Shown piece by piece: positions 7,401 to 12,869 of a stretch of DNA of 12,869 nt. The stretch is from assembly GCA_902806105.1 (NCBI GenBank), contig CADCVI010000074.1:1-12869 (forward strand), written 5' to 3'. Numbering within the stretch: the stretch's first letter is position 1; every line of letters starts with the position of its first letter. Position numbers and translations under genes: made by a program. Origin of the DNA: an uncultured Rubrobacteraceae bacterium (GTDB lineage Bacteria; Actinomycetota; Rubrobacteria; Rubrobacterales; Rubrobacteraceae). The notes below the pieces were generated by a model. The model had not been told where the DNA came from. It saw only the letters and a program-made list of their open reading frames with translations, and ran no database searches.

Positions 7401-8177
7401 TCACTTCTCCGGGGGCAGGTCCATACGGAGCTGGTGGCGCGGGGTGAAGAAGGCGCGGTAGGAGAGTAGCCCGGCGATGATGGCGGCGATGGAGACGCTC
7501 CCGAGGAGCATGTAGAGGACGACCATCTGAAGGCGCACCGCCTCCAGGGGATCGGCGCCGCCGATGATCATGCCCGCCATGGCGCCCGGCAGGAAGACTA
7601 TCCCGGCGGTCTTGGTCGAATCCACCAGCGGGATCATGGCGTCCCTCAACGAGCTTTTCAGGATGGGCGCCGCCGCCTGGCGGCTCGTCGCCCCGAGGGC
7701 AAGAGATGCCTCGATCTCCGGGCGGCGGGCCCTTACGTCGTCCCGGATCCTGCTCAGCGTCAGGCTCGTCGTGTTCATGGAGTTCCCGACGACCATCCCG
7801 CCGAGGGGGATGAGATACCTCCCCGTCGGCGGCACCACCCCGAGCAAGAGCAGGAGCCCCAGGGTGCAGGCGGCGGCGGTCCCCACCGCGACCGTGGCCA
7901 GAGGCAGCGCGCGGGGCACCCCTCGCGCGCGCCGAGCCGAGGTCCACCCGGCGAACCCGACCATGACTACCAGGAGCAGCAGAACGTAGCCCAGAGATTC
8001 CAGCCCGAAGACGAAGTTGATGACGTAGCCGATGGCGGCAAGCTGGACGAACGAGCGGACCACCGCGACCCCGATGTCCCGCTCCAGGTCGAGCCGCTCG
8101 TACAAGCTGAGGGCTACGGCAACCGCGACGAGCCCCAGGGCCAGGAGCGCCGAGGCCAGGGTGCCGAGGCCCTCCAC
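7401..8177 (-). CDS. fetB: FetB-type iron export ABC permease (UPF0014)
   Basis: This 258-residue membrane protein of the FetB/YbbM family is the permease partner of FetA in an ABC system shown in E. coli to export iron and to lessen oxidative stress. It shows about seven hydrophobic segments and the conserved motifs GGMVVGNSMN (126-135) and FLPGAMAGMIIGGADPLEAVRLQM. The start is GTG at 8177, 6 nt after the fetA stop; GGAGAGG lies upstream, across the fetA end, so translation is coupled. It is the last gene of the chr-fet operon. Assignment to iron rests on the family; members acting on other substrates are possible. Confidence 0.88.
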   Translation of the reverse strand: MEGLGTLASALLALGLVAVAVALSLYERLDLERDIGVAVVRSFVQLAAIGYVINFVFGLESLGYVLLLLVVMVGFAGWTSARRARGVPRALPLATVAVGTAAACTLGLLLLLGVVPPTGRYLIPLGGMVVGNSMNTTSLTLSRIRDDVRARRPEIEASLALGATSRQAAAPILKSSLRDAMIPLVDSTKTAGIVFLPGAMAGMIIGGADPLEAVRLQMVVLYMLLGSVSIAAIIAGLLSYRAFFTPRHQLRMDLPPEK

Positions 8178-8183
8178 GAGGGG

Positions 8184-8891
8184 CTAGGACCTCTCCGAGA
8201 CGAGCCGCCGCACCTTCTCGCTCCCCCCGCCGTCGAACTCCTCCCGGCTCCACTCCCCCGTGACCCGTCCCGCGTCCACGAGGATCACCCGGTCGGCCAT
8301 CCGTTCGACCTGCCCGAGGTCGTGGCTCACGACCACGAAGGTCAGGCCGTCCCTGCGGTTCAGCTCCTTTACGAGCCCCTCGACCCTGTCCCGCGCCGAC
8401 TCGTCGAGAGCGCTCGTGGGCTCGTCCATGAGCAGCACCTCGGGGCCGAGCGCCAGGGCCCGCGCGATCGAGACGCGCTGCTGCTGCCCGACGGAGAGGC
8501 TCCCGGGGTCGCGGGAGGCGAGGGCCGGGTCCAGGCCGACCGCCCCGAGCAGGCCCGGAACATCCGCGCCCCTCCCGAGGAGGCCGGGACCGTAGAGGAC
8601 GGACTCCTCGACCGTGCCGCCGGAGAGGGCGGGGAGCTGGAAGATCATGCCCACCCTCCTCCTCAACGCGAGCGGATCCATCGCCCCCGTCGAGACCCCG
8701 TCCAGAAAAACCTCTCCCCCGGTGGGTTCCACGAGCCGGTTCAACGCGCGCAGCAGGGTGCTCTTCCCGGAGCCGGAGGGCCCGGTGACACACGCGATCT
8801 CGCCCTCCGCGACGGCGAGTCCGACGCCCCTCAGGATCTCCGTGCCGCCCACCGCATACCAAAGGTCCCTCGCTTCGACCTTCGGGGTCAC
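8184..8891 (-). CDS. fetA: FetA-type ABC transporter ATPase
   Basis: This is a 235-residue cytoplasmic ATP-binding subunit. All motifs are intact: Walker A GPSGSGKST (37-45), Q-loop Q85, signature LSVGQQQR (132-139), Walker B LLMDEP (153-158), and switch histidine H190. The start is GTG at 8891 and overlaps the stop codon of the ChrB C-domain gene by 4 nt (GTGA), the classic arrangement for translational coupling. With FetB downstream it forms the exporter. The best assignment comes from its pairing with a UPF0014 permease, since ATPase sequences alone are not specific. Confidence 0.88.
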   Translation of the reverse strand: MTPKVEARDLWYAVGGTEILRGVGLAVAEGEIACVTGPSGSGKSTLLRALNRLVEPTGGEVFLDGVSTGAMDPLALRRRVGMIFQLPALSGGTVEESVLYGPGLLGRGADVPGLLGAVGLDPALASRDPGSLSVGQQQRVSIARALALGPEVLLMDEPTSALDESARDRVEGLVKELNRRDGLTFVVVSHDLGQVERMADRVILVDAGRVTGEWSREEFDGGGSEKVRRLVSERS

Positions 8892-9310
8892 ACCGCCTCC
8901 CGGCTCAGGTATGCGTAGAGCCCGTCGAACACGGGGTCGGTGTGGCGCATGAGGACGTGGTCGTCGGGCAGCGAGAGCTGCATACCCCGGATGACGACGT
9001 CCAGGCCCTCCGCCTCGGGCCGCCCGTACCGCTCGTCTACGATGTCGGCGTCGTGGATGATCTCGGCGATCTCGCGCAGGGCGGGGTCTTGCGAGAGGTC
9101 CTCGTACTCCTTGAGGAACGTCTCGAAGGAGCAGTCGTCGCCCCGGTGCGAGAGACGGGCGCCGGCGACGTCGAAGAGCTCGGCCCCGTCGGGGGCATCG
9201 GCAGGGTCATCGAAGAACGAGAACTCCGCCTCCGGGTCCACGAACCTCCTGATGAGCCAGGCGCAGGCCGTACGGTCCACGTGGCAGCCCCGTCGCGTAG
9301 CCCAGCGCAA
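8888..9310 (-). CDS. chrB: ChrB C-terminal domain protein (chromate resistance)
   Basis: This 140-residue protein corresponds to the C-terminal half of ChrB. Conserved blocks are HVDRTACAWLIRRF (10-23), FDVAGARLSHRGDDCSFETFL (46-66; H55 and C60) and IIHDAD (84-89). ChrB has been described as a chromate-responsive regulator or as an enzyme aiding resistance. The start is TTG at 9310, supported by GGGGAGG 10 nt upstream and by the conserved sequence beginning at once. It lies 2 nt after the ChrB N-domain gene but in a different frame, so the two halves are separate polypeptides. Conserved histidines, cysteine and aspartates suggest metal or oxyanion binding, which is inference. Confidence 0.87.
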   Translation of the reverse strand: MRWATRRGCHVDRTACAWLIRRFVDPEAEFSFFDDPADAPDGAELFDVAGARLSHRGDDCSFETFLKEYEDLSQDPALREIAEIIHDADIVDERYGRPEAEGLDVVIRGMQLSLPDDHVLMRHTDPVFDGLYAYLSREAV

Positions 9311-9312
9311 CG

Positions 9313-9870
9313 CTACAGGGCCTCCCCGGCGTCGGAGGCGCTGCCCCGCTGCGGGACACCCTCCACGAGGGCCTGTCGCACGACCCGCAGCACCTCCGAC
9401 GCCTCGCCGCGCAGGGACGAGCGGAAGTAGTCCCGGCGCCGTTCGGCCCGGAACTCGCGTTCGAGCTTCTTCAGGTCCTCCAAGAGGCCGGCACCCTCAC
9501 CACCGAGCACCGCCTTGCGCCGGAGTTTCTCGGCGGACTCGATGATCTCCCGATACGCCTCGTCGCGGGAGGCGAGGAAGGCCCGCACGAGGTCCTTCCG
9601 CTCCGCCACCGTGTTCGGCGCGGCCTCCCAAAGCGTCGCCTCTCCCCCGGCCTCCCGGACGCGCAGTTGCAGCCACTCCAGTTGCTCCCTCGTGAACGCG
9701 TCCTCCGGCAGGACGGCCGCCCCATCCTGCAGGTAGAGGGCACCGAGGGCCTTGAGCTTGCGCCAGACCGCCACCCGGTGCCGGGAGGGCTCACGGGGAA
9801 GCCGGTAGACCAGCAGGAGCCAGCCCGCCTCCCCCGATACCCCGTCCGGCCCTAGAGCAGCAGGGTCCAT
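9313..9870 (-). CDS. chrB: ChrB N-terminal domain protein (chromate resistance)
   Basis: This 185-residue protein matches the N-terminal half of ChrB. Near the start is WLLLVYRLPREPSRHRVAVWRKLKALGALYLQDGAAVLP, the hallmark of the family, followed by a helical charged region with many arginines and lysines that may bind DNA or form a coiled coil. I chose ATG 9870, which overlaps the end of chrA by 19 nt; the much longer open frame upstream of it is only a shadow of chrA. Together with the C-domain gene (140 residues) the two add up to about one full-length ChrB. Split chrB genes are known from actinobacteria such as Arthrobacter. Confidence 0.85.
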   Translation of the reverse strand: MDPAALGPDGVSGEAGWLLLVYRLPREPSRHRVAVWRKLKALGALYLQDGAAVLPEDAFTREQLEWLQLRVREAGGEATLWEAAPNTVAERKDLVRAFLASRDEAYREIIESAEKLRRKAVLGGEGAGLLEDLKKLEREFRAERRRDYFRSSLRGEASEVLRVVRQALVEGVPQRGSASDAGEAL

Positions 9871-11177
9871 GCCATCCCGAGCAGGGCGCCGACCGGGACC
9901 ATCAGGTAGATCGGAACCTTGTAGCGCTGCAACACCGCGAAGGAGGCGACCGCCACCACGAGGGCGAAGACGTCGAGGCCGCCGGCGGAGAAGCCATCCG
10001 GGAAGAGCACCTTGCTCGCGAAGAAGACCGCGAGGTTCGCGATCACCCCGACCACCGCCGCCGTGACCCCCACGAGGACGGCGCGCAGCAACGGGTTGTT
10101 CGCCAGAAGCTCGATGTACGGCGCGAGCAGGAAGATAAACAGAAAGCACGGCAGGAACGTGACGTAGGTGGTGATCGCCGCCCCGAGCGTCCCGTACAGG
10201 AGGGGCGAGAAGGTCCCGGGATCGTTCCACGCCCCGAAGAACCCGACGTATTGCGTGACCATGATCAGGGGCCCCGGCGTCGACTCCGCCAGACCCAGCC
10301 CCTGCACCATCTGATCCGCGCCCAACCACCAGTAGCCCGTGACCGCGACGTCCGAGATGTAGCTCAGGACCGCGTAGGCCCCCCCGAACGTAACGAAAGC
10401 CGCCCCTGTAAAGAACAGCGCCTCCCTCACGAGGACGTCCTCCCCGCCGCGCCACAGATACAGTCCCCCCACCGGCACGACCCAGAGTACGAAGAAGATC
10501 GCAAGCAGCCTCAGGTTGCGGAGCACCGAAGGGCGCTCCGAACGGCCGGCCCGATCGACGGCGGACTCCCCCTCCGCCGACGAGCCGTGCCCCCCGCCCC
10601 GGAACGCATCCGGGACCACGCGGCTCAAGACCAGCCCCCCGAGTCCGGCGGCTATAACGACGAGCGGGAACGGAACGGAGAAGAAGTACAGGGCGACGAA
10701 CGCCGCGACCGCGAAGGCCACGAGCAAGCCGTGGCTGAGGGTGCGCTTCCCTATCCTCATGACCGCCTCGACCACGATGGCTATCACCACCGGCTGAACG
10801 CCGTAGAGCAGCCCCGTGATCGCCGGCACGTCCGAATGGGCCGCCGCGAGATAGCTGAGCAGCCAGAGCACGAAGACGCTCGGCAGAACAAACAGGGAAC
10901 CCGCCGCGATGCCGCCCAGAACCCCGTGTAGACGCCACCCTATGTACGTCGCCACCTGCTGCGCCTCGGGGCCCGGGAGCAGCATGCAGAAGTTCAGGGT
11001 CCTGAGGTACTGGCCCTCGGAAACCCAACGCCTCCTCTCCACAAGCTCCCGGTGCATGATCGCGATCTGCCCGGCAGGACCACCGAAGTTGATAAACCCC
11101 AGCTTCATCCAGAACCGAAACGCCTCCCAGAAGCCCACAGCCTTCGTCCCCGCCCCGCCAACCTCTCCCGCCTCCAT
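9852..11177 (-). CDS. chrA: ChrA chromate-type oxyanion transporter (two CHR domains)
   Basis: This 441-residue inner-membrane protein of the CHR superfamily expels chromate, probably driven by the proton gradient. The first CHR domain has FGGPAGQIAIMHRE (31-44) and LLPGPEAQQ (66-74). The second has FGGAYAVLSYI and GLAESTPGPLIMVTQYVGFFGAW. About a dozen hydrophobic segments are visible, and the linker between domains (around SSAEGESAVDRAGRSERP) is polar. I chose ATG 11177, with GGAGAGG upstream; a TTG at 11216 would lie inside the -10 box. It is the first gene of the operon chrA, chrB-N, chrB-C, fetA, fetB. Some CHR members respond to sulfate rather than chromate, so sulfate or a related oxyanion remains possible. 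Confidence 0.92.
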   Translation of the reverse strand: MEAGEVGGAGTKAVGFWEAFRFWMKLGFINFGGPAGQIAIMHRELVERRRWVSEGQYLRTLNFCMLLPGPEAQQVATYIGWRLHGVLGGIAAGSLFVLPSVFVLWLLSYLAAAHSDVPAITGLLYGVQPVVIAIVVEAVMRIGKRTLSHGLLVAFAVAAFVALYFFSVPFPLVVIAAGLGGLVLSRVVPDAFRGGGHGSSAEGESAVDRAGRSERPSVLRNLRLLAIFFVLWVVPVGGLYLWRGGEDVLVREALFFTGAAFVTFGGAYAVLSYISDVAVTGYWWLGADQMVQGLGLAESTPGPLIMVTQYVGFFGAWNDPGTFSPLLYGTLGAAITTYVTFLPCFLFIFLLAPYIELLANNPLLRAVLVGVTAAVVGVIANLAVFFASKVLFPDGFSAGGLDVFALVVAVASFAVLQRYKVPIYLMVPVGALLGMAWTLLL

Positions 11178-11215
11178 ACCTTCCTCTCCACAAACCCGGT
11201 AGACAAACGACCGCA

Positions 11216-11235
11216 AGTGTAACCACGGTTACGCT
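11216..11235. promoter_or_regulatory. Palindromic operator over the chr-fet -10 box
   Basis: GTAACC (11219-11224), AC, GGTTAC (11227-11232) is a perfect 6-2-6 palindrome. It extends to 9-bp arms (11216-11224 and 11227-11235) with a single G-T wobble. It covers the -10 box and part of the spacer, a typical repressor position. The Rrf2-type gene upstream is the natural candidate to bind it. Confidence 0.6.
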
Positions 11236-11244
11236 AACAGTCAA
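11216..11244 (-). promoter_or_regulatory. Promoter of the chr-fet operon
   Basis: On the minus strand TTGACT (11239-11244), 17 nt, TACACT (11216-11221). This is a near-consensus promoter in spacing and sequence. Transcription would begin near 11209, leaving a leader of about 32 nt before the chrA ATG. Confidence 0.7.
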
Positions 11245-11258
11245 GACCTTCGAGGTCT
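11244..11258. repeat. Small inverted repeat beside the chr-fet -35 box
   Basis: AGACCT (11244-11249), TCG, AGGTCT (11253-11258). It abuts the -35 box on its upstream side and lies 50 nt beyond the rrf2-like gene. It could be a second regulator site or a short terminator hairpin for that gene. Confidence 0.4.
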
Positions 11259-11308
11259 GTCCGCCGAGAAGCGGTAGGAAGTCCCGGTCTTTCGGAGGAA
11301 CGCCGGTA

Positions 11309-11773
11309 CTAGTGGTGTACCCACGCCTCGGGGTTGCGGGTCAGGCTCTCCACGACGGGCGGCAGGGTGCCCTCGACGAGGTCGGCCAGGGTGACGGTTT
11401 CGAGGACGGCGCGTAGGTTCGCGCGCACGGCGATCCAGACTTCGCGCAGCTTCTCGGCGGCGCCGGTGTACTCGACGGCCTCGGGCCACTCGCCGCGGAC
11501 GTTGGCGAGCGGCCCCTCGACGGCCCGGATGACGTCGGCGAGCGTGATCTCATCGGCCGGCATGGCGAGCCAGTAGCCGCCGGAGGCGCCCCTCTGGGTG
11601 CGCACGAGACCGTGGTGCTTGAGGTCGAGGAGGATGTTCTCCATGAACTTCTTCGGTATGCCCTGCGTGGCGGCGATCTTCTCGCCCTTTAGGGGACCCG
11701 TGCCCTCGGTCTTGGCGCGCGCAAGCTCCGACGACGCGCGGAGCGCGTAGTCAGCGCGTGCCGAGACCTGCAC
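11309..11773 (-). CDS. Rrf2-family transcriptional regulator
   Basis: This 154-residue winged-helix regulator has the N-terminal MQVSARADYALRASSELA, the recognition-helix region around IPKKFMENILLDLKHHGLV, and the wing motif RGASGGYWLAMPADEITLADVIRAVEG, all typical of the family. It has no cysteine at all, so it cannot hold the iron-sulfur cluster of IscR or NsrR; it resembles the cluster-free CymR-like branch, which senses sulfur metabolism through partners. The start is GTG at 11773, which matches the usual N-terminus. It lies 131 nt before chrA in the same direction and 27 nt after a small membrane protein gene. It probably controls the chr-fet promoter, which is inference. Confidence 0.9.
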   Translation of the reverse strand: MQVSARADYALRASSELARAKTEGTGPLKGEKIAATQGIPKKFMENILLDLKHHGLVRTQRGASGGYWLAMPADEITLADVIRAVEGPLANVRGEWPEAVEYTGAAEKLREVWIAVRANLRAVLETVTLADLVEGTLPPVVESLTRNPEAWVHH

Positions 11774-11800
11774 CCCTCTACCCTCTCCCCGCTACCGGCC

Positions 11801-11935
11801 TCAGTTCGACTTCTGGTCGCTCTTCTTCGACTGCTGCTTCTCGCCGCGACTCGGCGACAGGACGAACCAGTAGGAGCCGAGCAGGAGGGCGATCATGAGC
11901 GCCATCGCCAACCCGAACTGAATGTACTCGGACAA
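11801..11935 (-). CDS. Small single-pass membrane protein (44 aa)
   Basis: A short frame starts with TTG at 11935, preceded by AGAGGAGG with 5 nt spacing, a near-ideal ribosome binding site. The product has one hydrophobic segment (about residues 5-27, ending in SYWFVL) and a basic, polar tail, RGEKQQSKKSDQKSN. The third codon positions are almost all G or C, as in its neighbours. The topology resembles the start of YajC, but I would not assign it to that family. It lies 27 nt before the Rrf2 gene and is probably co-transcribed with it. Automatic gene callers may miss it because of its size and TTG start. Confidence 0.65.
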   Translation of the reverse strand: MSEYIQFGLAMALMIALLLGSYWFVLSPSRGEKQQSKKSDQKSN

Positions 11936-11979
11936 GAAAGCCTCCTCTTTCGCTGAGGTCGCTGTGGTATCTAAGGAGG

Positions 11980-11985
11980 ATTCTA
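11980..11985 (-). promoter_or_regulatory. Possible -10 box for the small protein-rrf2 unit
   Basis: TAGAAT on the minus strand, about 45 nt before the TTG start. No good -35 box is found at 16-18 nt. The remainder of 11986-12110 is GC-rich, with a CCCGGG-GCT-CCCGGG hairpin (12050-12064) and no gene that I can support. Confidence 0.3.
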
Positions 11986-12110
11986 CGCCAGACCGGGATG
12001 CTTCGTCGGGGACCGTTGGCCGAGCACCGGCCACTGGCCCTACGCACCGCCCGGGGCTCCCGGGAGATCGCCCGGCACAGGGACCGGGGAGGCCGTGCAC
12101 CGACGCCGGT

Positions 12111-12151
12111 CACCCGAGAATCGAGGGCCGATGTACGGGCTCTCTCGGGTG
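12111..12151 (-). terminator. Long bulged hairpin after the carbonic anhydrase-like gene
   Basis: CACCCGAGA (12111-12119) pairs perfectly with TCTCGGGTG (12143-12151). Inside, GAG (12123-12125) pairs with CTC (12140-12142) and CCG (12128-12130) with CGG (12136-12138). It starts 14 nt after the gene's stop codon on the minus strand. It has no T run, so it may be a terminator or a 3' end stabiliser. Confidence 0.55.
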
Positions 12152-12165
12152 CCGCGCGGGCCGTT

Positions 12166-12702
12166 CTAGCCCGGTCGCTTCAGCGAGGCCCGGTGCTCGG
12201 CGGCACGCTCGACGTAGGAGCGGGCGCCGCGGGCCACGTCTTTCGTCTGCTCCTCCGTCACCTCCCTGACCCTCTTCGCGGGGACGCCGACGATGAGGCT
12301 ACCGGGCGGGTACTCGCGGCCCTCCGGGACCATGGCGCCCGCGGCGACGATCGAACCGTCGCCTATCCTGGCCCCGGTGAGGATGGTTGCGTTCATGCCG
12401 ACGAGACAGCGGTCCCCTATCTCGCAGCCGTGCACGACCGCCGCGTGGCCGACGACGCAGTCGTTTCCGATGGAGACGGGGAAACCCGCGTCCATGTGCA
12501 CGACGGCGTTGTCCTGGATGCTCGTGCGCTCTCCCACCCGGATCTCATCGAGGTCGCCCCGCAACACCGCCCCGTACCAGACGCTCGACCCGTCGCCGAT
12601 AGTTACCTTCCCAACAACGTAAGCCCCGGGCGCCACGAAGGCCGAAGGGTGGACCTCCGGCAGCCGCTCGCCGTACGCATAGACGTTAGCTTTCTCGGTC
12701 AT
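12166..12702 (-). CDS. Gamma-class carbonic anhydrase-like protein (LbH fold)
   Basis: This 178-residue protein is made of hexapeptide repeats forming a left-handed beta helix, as in gamma carbonic anhydrases and the YrdA/PaaY group; such proteins form trimers. The three zinc-binding histidines are present: H69 (NAVVHMD), H86 and H91 (VGHAAVVHG). The RGD at 48-50 and QDN at 63-65 are also conserved. The acidic loop and proton-shuttle glutamate of the archaeal Cam enzyme are not evident, so catalytic activity on CO2 is uncertain; some relatives act as thioesterases or have unknown roles. The C-terminal helix (EEQTKDVARGARSYVERAAEH) is typical. The ATG at 12702 has GAGGA just upstream. No clear promoter is seen in the gap to the right. 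Confidence 0.88.
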   Translation of the reverse strand: MTEKANVYAYGERLPEVHPSAFVAPGAYVVGKVTIGDGSSVWYGAVLRGDLDEIRVGERTSIQDNAVVHMDAGFPVSIGNDCVVGHAAVVHGCEIGDRCLVGMNATILTGARIGDGSIVAAGAMVPEGREYPPGSLIVGVPAKRVREVTEEQTKDVARGARSYVERAAEHRASLKRPG

Positions 12703-12775
12703 TGTTCCTCGTTTCGGGGATCGTCAGTCAGGGTGTGGAACAGGGTTGTGTGCCCCGGTCTCCGCACCAAAGCTA

Positions 12776-12790
12776 CCCGGAAGGCCCGGG
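12776..12790 (-). terminator. Weak hairpin after the right-edge gene
   Basis: CCCGG (12776-12780), AAGGC, CCGGG (12786-12790). On the minus strand it is followed by TAGCTTTGG, a poor T tract. It lies 30 nt after the stop codon of the partial gene at the edge. Confidence 0.25.
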
Positions 12791-12820
12791 AGGCGCAAGG
12801 GCGGTTCCCGGCGCACCCTC

Positions 12821-12869
12821 CTAGCGCGAGAGGAGCCTCCGCCCGAGCAGCGCGGCACCTACGACGACG
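12821..12869 (-). CDS. C-terminal end of an unidentified protein (partial)
   Basis: The minus strand reads in an open frame from the window edge to TAG at 12821-12823 and encodes VVVGAALLGRRLLSR. The hydrophobic run followed by arginines looks like the end of a membrane segment with a basic tail. Only 15 residues are visible, so the frame itself is an inference from its composition and from the gene direction. Confidence 0.35.
   Translation of the reverse strand, partial: VVVGAALLGRRLLSR

Noticed and set aside
7168..8862. 564-codon minus-strand frame over fetA and fetB
   Set aside because: fetA and fetB have all their family motifs in other frames; this frame is arginine- and glycine-rich noise.
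9871..11244. N-terminal part of the 643-codon frame that contains the ChrB N-domain
   Set aside because: The part upstream of 9870 lies within chrA in another frame and has shadow-like composition. Only the last 185 codons form a real protein.

Overview
This is a GC-rich bacterial window with dense, mostly minus-strand gene clusters. It shows strong G/C bias at third codon positions, frequent GTG and TTG starts, long antisense shadow frames, and TTGACA/TATAAT-type promoters. Together these suggest a high-GC Gram-positive actinobacterium. Protein style and gene content would fit a deep lineage such as Rubrobacter, but I cannot confirm the genus from sequence alone.

Layout from left to right. 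(1) At 1-189 there is a perfect 16-bp inverted repeat, then a minus-strand promoter and leader running off the left edge towards a gene that probably starts just outside. (2) At 199-3008 a minus-strand pair, bdhA then aacS, would turn 3-hydroxybutyrate into acetoacetate and then acetoacetyl-CoA (ketone body or PHB use). (3) At 3211-3813 lies a DsbA/GST-kappa-type 2-hydroxychromene-2-carboxylate isomerase with its own promoter. (4) At 3972-6546 a TauE/SafE exporter is divergent from an amidohydrolase plus Rieske pair. The 228-bp divergent region has a good promoter in each direction, and the same 11-nt leader element lies in mirror-image position in both 5' leaders. (5) At 6746-7285 is a lone APS kinase, cysC, ending in hairpins shared with the convergent cluster. 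(6) At 7401-11177 a tight five-gene minus-strand operon reads chrA, chrB N-domain, chrB C-domain, fetA, fetB. It joins a two-domain chromate-type oxyanion exporter and a ChrB split into two genes to a FetAB iron-export ABC system. Its strong promoter carries a palindrome over the -10 box. (7) At 11309-11935 are a cysteine-free Rrf2-family regulator and, before it, a 44-aa single-pass membrane protein starting at TTG behind a near-perfect Shine-Dalgarno. (8) At 12166-12702 is a gamma-class carbonic anhydrase-like protein, followed by the C-terminal end of one more minus-strand gene at the right edge.

How the genes may work together. The chr-fet operon looks like a combined chromate and iron-stress response. 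Chromate is expelled by ChrA and sensed or handled by ChrB. Because chromate reduction causes oxidative stress, iron export by FetAB would limit Fenton chemistry. The neighbouring Rrf2 protein is the obvious candidate regulator of the palindromic promoter. The TauE/amidohydrolase/Rieske group looks like an uncharacterised co-regulated module for an organic acid or sulfonate-like compound. Sulfur and oxyanion chemistry recurs (TauE, CysC, ChrA, an Rrf2 without iron-sulfur ligands), which is suggestive but not proof of a link.
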